Of a DNA stretch of 5,831 bases, positions 4,008 through 5,831 are shown one piece after another. This DNA comes from GCA-003244245 sp050699655 (GTDB lineage: Bacteria > Actinomycetota > Actinomycetes > Mycobacteriales > Pseudonocardiaceae): NCBI GenBank assembly GCA_050699655.1, contig JBOHFJ010000311.1, positions 1 to 5,831 on the forward strand. The letters are read 5' to 3'. Both the position numbers and the translations under genes were made by a program. Position 1 is the stretch's first letter, and each line of letters begins with the position of its first letter. Below the pieces are notes generated by a model. That model was given only the letters and a program-made list of their open reading frames with translations. It searched no databases and was not told the origin of the DNA.

Positions 4008-4238
4008 ATGCGGGCACACCCCGTGAGCGGGGCGCCGCGCTGGGGCGTGTCCTCCCTGGACTACCGCGCGCACGCCATCGACCCGGGCGCCGAGCACCCC
4101 GTGGGGGTGTGGGTCGCCTACTGCGGGCAGATGGTGTTCCCGGGCGCCACCCTGTATGAGGAGCCGCCCCTTGGGGGTGTGATGTGCCGCCCCTGTGAGC
4201 GCTGCCAGCAGTCCCTCGCGGATGCCCCGCTGAGGTGA
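4008..4238 (+). CDS. Operon gene 5: cysteine-rich zinc-ribbon-like small protein
   Basis: This is a 76-residue protein from ATG 4008, 13 bases after gene 4's stop, with a purine-rich GGAA close upstream. It has histidines near residues 22 and 30, then VWVAYCGQMV and CRPCERC, so cysteines fall at about 39, 60, 63 and 66. That is enough for one zinc site of zinc-ribbon type. Gene 1 has the same VAxCGxxV ... CxxC layout, suggesting two diverged members of one family in a single operon. No enzymatic residues are recognised; such small ribbons usually mediate protein or nucleic-acid contacts (inference). A longer in-frame start exists further upstream inside gene 4 but gives no better context. Confidence 0.72.
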   Translation: MRAHPVSGAPRWGVSSLDYRAHAIDPGAEHPVGVWVAYCGQMVFPGATLYEEPPLGGVMCRPCERCQQSLADAPLR

Positions 4239-4244
4239 GTGATA

Positions 4245-4282
4245 CCCGGCCGGCCGCCGGGCGGGGGCTGTCCGCGACCCCC
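4245..4282 (+). promoter_or_regulatory. Intercistronic GC hairpins in the 116-bp gap after gene 5
   Basis: CCCGGC (4245-4250) pairs with GCCGGG (4256-4261) around five bases, starting six bases after gene 5's stop. GGGGG (4263-4267) can pair with CCCCC (4278-4282). This is the only real gap in the operon (4239-4354), so it may divide it by partial termination or mRNA processing. A GTG at 4235 is open in frame through the gap but encodes a Pro/Arg-rich stretch that looks non-coding. Confidence 0.35.
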
Positions 4283-4354
4283 ACCGTTCGCCCTTGCCCG
4301 GCGGCCGTGCCGGCCTTCCCGCGTTCCCGCGTCTCCGAAGGAAAAGGACACCAC

Positions 4355-4642
4355 GTGACTGATCAACCCCGAACCCGGTACCCCATTCAGGTGTCGATCC
4401 AGGGCACCCGCGCTGACACCGACGACAACACGGCGGCCACGCTGCTCGCGGTCCAGGAGACCGACGGCAGGTAGCTGATCCACCCCCTGGCCCTCGATCG
4501 GGTCGCGGTGCGCCTCACCGAGGAGGACGTGGCCCGGTTGGCGACGGCGATCCTGCATCTCGTGTCCCCTGAGGCCGCCCGCGCGGCGCGGGCCACCGCC
4601 AACCCCTACGGCGATCAGCTCAGAATCGATGAGGTGACGTGA
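4355..4642 (+). pseudogene. Operon gene 6: 94-codon small gene interrupted by an in-frame TAG
   Basis: GTG 4355 has AAAGGA five bases upstream and encodes VTDQPRTRYPIQVSIQG..., which stops after 39 residues at TAG 4472-4474. Directly after the TAG, in the same frame, good actinomycete coding continues: LIHPLALDRVAVRLTEEDVA, RLATAILHLVSPEAARAARA and on to TGA 4640-4642, just before gene 7. The reconstructed protein (strand-rich first half, then a helix TEEDVARLATAIL) reads as one domain. The TAG follows GGCAGG and would be CAG (Gln) after one C-to-T change. A nonsense mutation is therefore the simplest view; readthrough or a sequencing error are alternatives. No family with known function is recognised. 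Confidence 0.68.
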
Positions 4643-4644
4643 TC

Positions 4645-4938
4645 ATGACCAGTCCCCAAGCGGTGCGGGACCCCGATGGTGGTGCTCGCTTCGAGCTGGG
4701 CCGGTGCACCGCCACCCCCGGCGTACTGGACCTCATCCAGCTCGGGGTGATCCACCCGGCCCTGTTGTTGCGGCGCCATGTGATGGGCGACTGGGGTGAG
4801 GTTGCTGACCACGACGCCCAGGTGAATGACACCGCGCTGGCCGACGGGCAGCGGCTGGTCAGCGTCTACGGCCCCGTCTGGGTGATCACCGAAGCGGACC
4901 GTTCCGTGACCACGATCCTGCTGCCCGGGGAGGCGTGA
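4645..4938 (+). CDS. Operon gene 7: widespread mobile-element-associated protein ending VWVITEADRSVTTILLP
   Basis: This is a 97-residue cytosolic protein. ATG 4645 is preceded by GAGGTGA seven bases away; GTG 4639, overlapping the gene 6 stop (GTGA), would add two residues. The sequence follows a family I recognise from plasmids and integrative elements of many bacteria: F.LGR..ATPG.L..L...G, then LLLRRHVMGDWGEV, DHDAQVNDTAL, RLVSVY and the ending VWVITEADRSVTTILLPGE. Family members are often listed as plasmid-related or, wrongly, as restriction-enzyme subunits. I know of no established activity. Relatives tend to have a longer loop before VWVITEAD, so this copy is slightly compact. Its presence suggests that the right part of the operon came with a mobile element. 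Confidence 0.85.
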   Translation: MTSPQAVRDPDGGARFELGRCTATPGVLDLIQLGVIHPALLLRRHVMGDWGEVADHDAQVNDTALADGQRLVSVYGPVWVITEADRSVTTILLPGEA

Positions 4939-4939
4939 G

Positions 4940-5242
4940 ATGCCCGAGTACCGCGTCAGCCACGTCATCGACGTCGTGGCGGACAACCCCTCCGACGCGG
5001 CGGAAGCCGCCCGCGCCGCGCGGGTCAGGGCCGGGACCCTCGCCACCGTGTTCGAGGTCGCCGAACGCCTACCCGGCCAGCGGTACGGCCCCCGGTCGAG
5101 GTCGACCTGGACCCGGGCGACATTGACAAGCTCACCACGCTCGCGCTCATGGTCGGCCTCACCCGCACCGACACCACTACGGGCTGCGCTCACCCCAGCG
5201 CCGCGCTCCGCCCGGTCGACCTCTGCCGAAAGTGCGGCGTGA
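4940..5242 (+). CDS. Operon gene 8: small protein with probable 1-base deletion in a C run
   Basis: ATG 4940 follows gene 7 by one base and has GGGGAGG six bases upstream. The first 51 residues (MPEYRVSHVIDVVADNPSDA, EAARAARV, ATVFEVAERLPGQ) match the style of small element-borne proteins beginning with a V.H.IDV.AD.P.EAA domain and ending near ATVFEV. At the five-C run 5089-5093 the good coding moves to another frame, reading PVEVDLDPGDIDKLTTLALM and later GCAHPSAALRPVDLCRKCG, a C-x-H ... CxxC zinc-like motif. One missing C would explain this. The unshifted frame runs Ser/Arg-rich to TGA 5240-5242. Either the gene is broken, or the run causes programmed slippage, or it is a read error. The second frame has no stop of its own before the UTRA remnant. 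Confidence 0.6.
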   Translation: MPEYRVSHVIDVVADNPSDAAEAARAARVRAGTLATVFEVAERLPGQRYGPRSRSTWTRATLTSSPRSRSWSASPAPTPLRAALTPAPRSARSTSAESAA

Positions 5243-5656
5243 TCCTAGCGCGTCGCGACTCGGCATCGCCGAAGGCGTCGAGGTCGTCGTTCGGGTGCGG
5301 CACATGCGACTCGGTGACGTCGAACCCGAGACGGTGCAGTGTCCACGAGCACGATCCCGCTGGCGCTAGTCGAGGGATCTCCCCTGGCGACCGACACCGC
5401 GACCCGCGTGTACGCCACGTTCATCGAGTTGGGGATCGTGCCCACGACCATGACCGAGGAGGTGTCGGCCCGGATGCCGACTCCCGACGAAGCGGAGACG
5501 CTCGGTCTCGTCTCGGGCCAGCCCGTTCTCGTGGTCGAGAGGGTGACCCGCGACGGCGAGGGCCGGTCGATCGAACTGGTGCGAGTCGTCGCGACCGCTG
5601 ACCGCACGACGCTCGTCTACGACGACCTGCCCATCACCCCACTGGCGAGCGACTGA
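5235..5656 (+). pseudogene. GntR-family UTRA (sensor) domain remnant, frameshifted and lacking the HTH
   Basis: Coding of UTRA type starts near 5235 (RRDPSASRLGIAEGVEVVVR, RHMRLGDVEPETVQ). It then moves by one base at 5339-5340 into a frame reading STSTIPLALVEGSPLATDTA, TRVYATFIELGIVPTTMTEE, MPTPDEAETLGLVSGQPVLV and VVATADRTTLVYDDLPI, ending at TGA 5654-5656. This is the effector-binding half of GntR/HutC-type repressors, which sense small ligands. The winged-helix DNA-binding half is absent: the segment is joined directly to gene 8. Restoring one C (CAGTG to CAGCTG) gives an unbroken domain. GTG 5339 could still start a 105-residue partial domain. I take it as the remnant of a repressor truncated when the operon came next to it. 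Confidence 0.75.
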
Positions 5657-5831
5657 GGCGGGAAAACCGCCGTCGGGTCGTTCGCGGTCCAGCGCACCAG
5701 GGCGGTCTGGTGGCCTAGCTGCTCTCCGCTGGTCGGATCGATGCTGAAGGCGCCGAACATTGTGGTCGTCCGCAGCGTTGCCGCCTTGGCCCACAGGCGC
5801 TCTCGCGCCACGCTGCCCGCGGTTCGGGCGC
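5617..5831 (-). CDS. C-terminal end of a probable ABC-transporter solute-binding protein (5' end outside the window)
   Basis: The minus-strand frame is open from the right edge and stops at 5617, giving 71 residues. It reads ERLWAKAATLRTTTMFGAFS followed by IDPTSGEQLGHQTALVRWT and VFPP. The order helix, MFG.F.IDP.TG.Q.GH...LVRW, V.P is what the C-terminus of amino-acid-type periplasmic binding proteins (Leu/Ile/Val-binding fold) looks like: FG...D..G......LV.W..G..V...P. No lipobox or ligand residues are in the window. The last ten residues (SLASGVMGRSS) overlap the UTRA remnant by 40 bases on the opposite strand, an unusual convergent overlap. The family call is moderate; the neighbouring GntR sensor domain is at least compatible with a transporter locus. 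Confidence 0.5.
   Translation of the reverse strand, partial: ARTAGSVARERLWAKAATLRTTTMFGAFSIDPTSGEQLGHQTALVRWTANDPTAVFPPQSLASGVMGRSS

Noticed and set aside
3027..4284. Long minus-strand frames opposite operon genes 1-5
   Set aside because: Shadows of the plus-strand genes, which are supported by Shine-Dalgarno sites, coupling and a paralogous copy.
4235..4354. GTGA-coupled start at 4235 extending gene 6 upstream
   Set aside because: The extension is Pro/Arg/Ala-rich without pattern and runs through GC hairpins. GTG 4355 has a clear AAAGGA at good spacing.
4472..4474. Programmed recoding or amber amino-acid insertion at the TAG
   Set aside because: No downstream recoding element or supporting machinery is visible, and a single C-to-T change is sufficient. 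It is kept only as an alternative.
1..5831. CRISPR array, tRNA, rRNA, IS transposase or integrase
   Set aside because: No regularly spaced repeats, cloverleaf-like segments, DDE transposase or recombinase motifs were found by reading both strands. Mobility is inferred only from gene content and breakpoints.

Overview
The window is GC-rich (roughly 70% by eye), uses GTG starts freely, and packs its genes with 4-base stop/start overlaps. Together with a DUF5753 XRE regulator, a DUF397 protein, a NACHT-type C-terminus and a WhiB-like remnant, this points to a filamentous actinomycete (Streptomyces- or Pseudonocardiaceae-like). The genus cannot be fixed from the sequence alone. The left half looks like an accessory region: it is full of small orphan genes, broken genes and an inverted duplication.

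Layout. (1) 1-455 (+): C-terminal end of a membrane NACHT-family NTPase whose body lies outside the window. (2) 522-913 (-): two small genes, which are diverged copies of two genes in the right-hand operon. They face the NACHT gene, and a possible truncated third gene follows them. (3) 905-1820: a decayed strip holding a C-terminal SHOCT-like fragment (+), a 28-bp palindrome, two operator-like sites, a frameshifted WhiB-like remnant (-) and a probable 44-residue membrane peptide (+). (4) 1820-2867 (-): the XRE-DUF5753 regulator and its overlapping DUF397 partner. (5) 2868-3049: divergent control region with a 27-bp near-perfect palindrome, then a leader with two hairpins, one of which has a 14-bp all-GC stem. 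(6) 3050-5242 (+): an operon of eight very small proteins, mostly coupled by ATGA/GTGA overlaps. Two carry CG...CxxC zinc-ribbon-like cysteines, one is split by an in-frame TAG, and the last has lost one base in a C run. (7) 5235-5656 (+): the UTRA sensor domain of a GntR regulator without its DNA-binding half, itself frameshifted. (8) 5617-5831 (-): the C-terminus of a probable ABC-transporter solute-binding protein.

How it may work together (inference): the XRE protein probably binds the CGYTA-N5-TARCG core of the palindrome between itself and the small-protein operon, so it would control both directions. The same 15-bp core occurs at 1078-1092, with a weaker copy at 1097-1113, upstream of the left-hand duplicate, so the two loci may belong to one regulon. 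The DUF397 partner is encoded just after the regulator, as in the Scr1/Scr2 pair of Streptomyces coelicolor. No biochemical function can be read for the small operon proteins. The operon with its regulator pair is the best candidate here for an undescribed system, but its 3' half is decaying.
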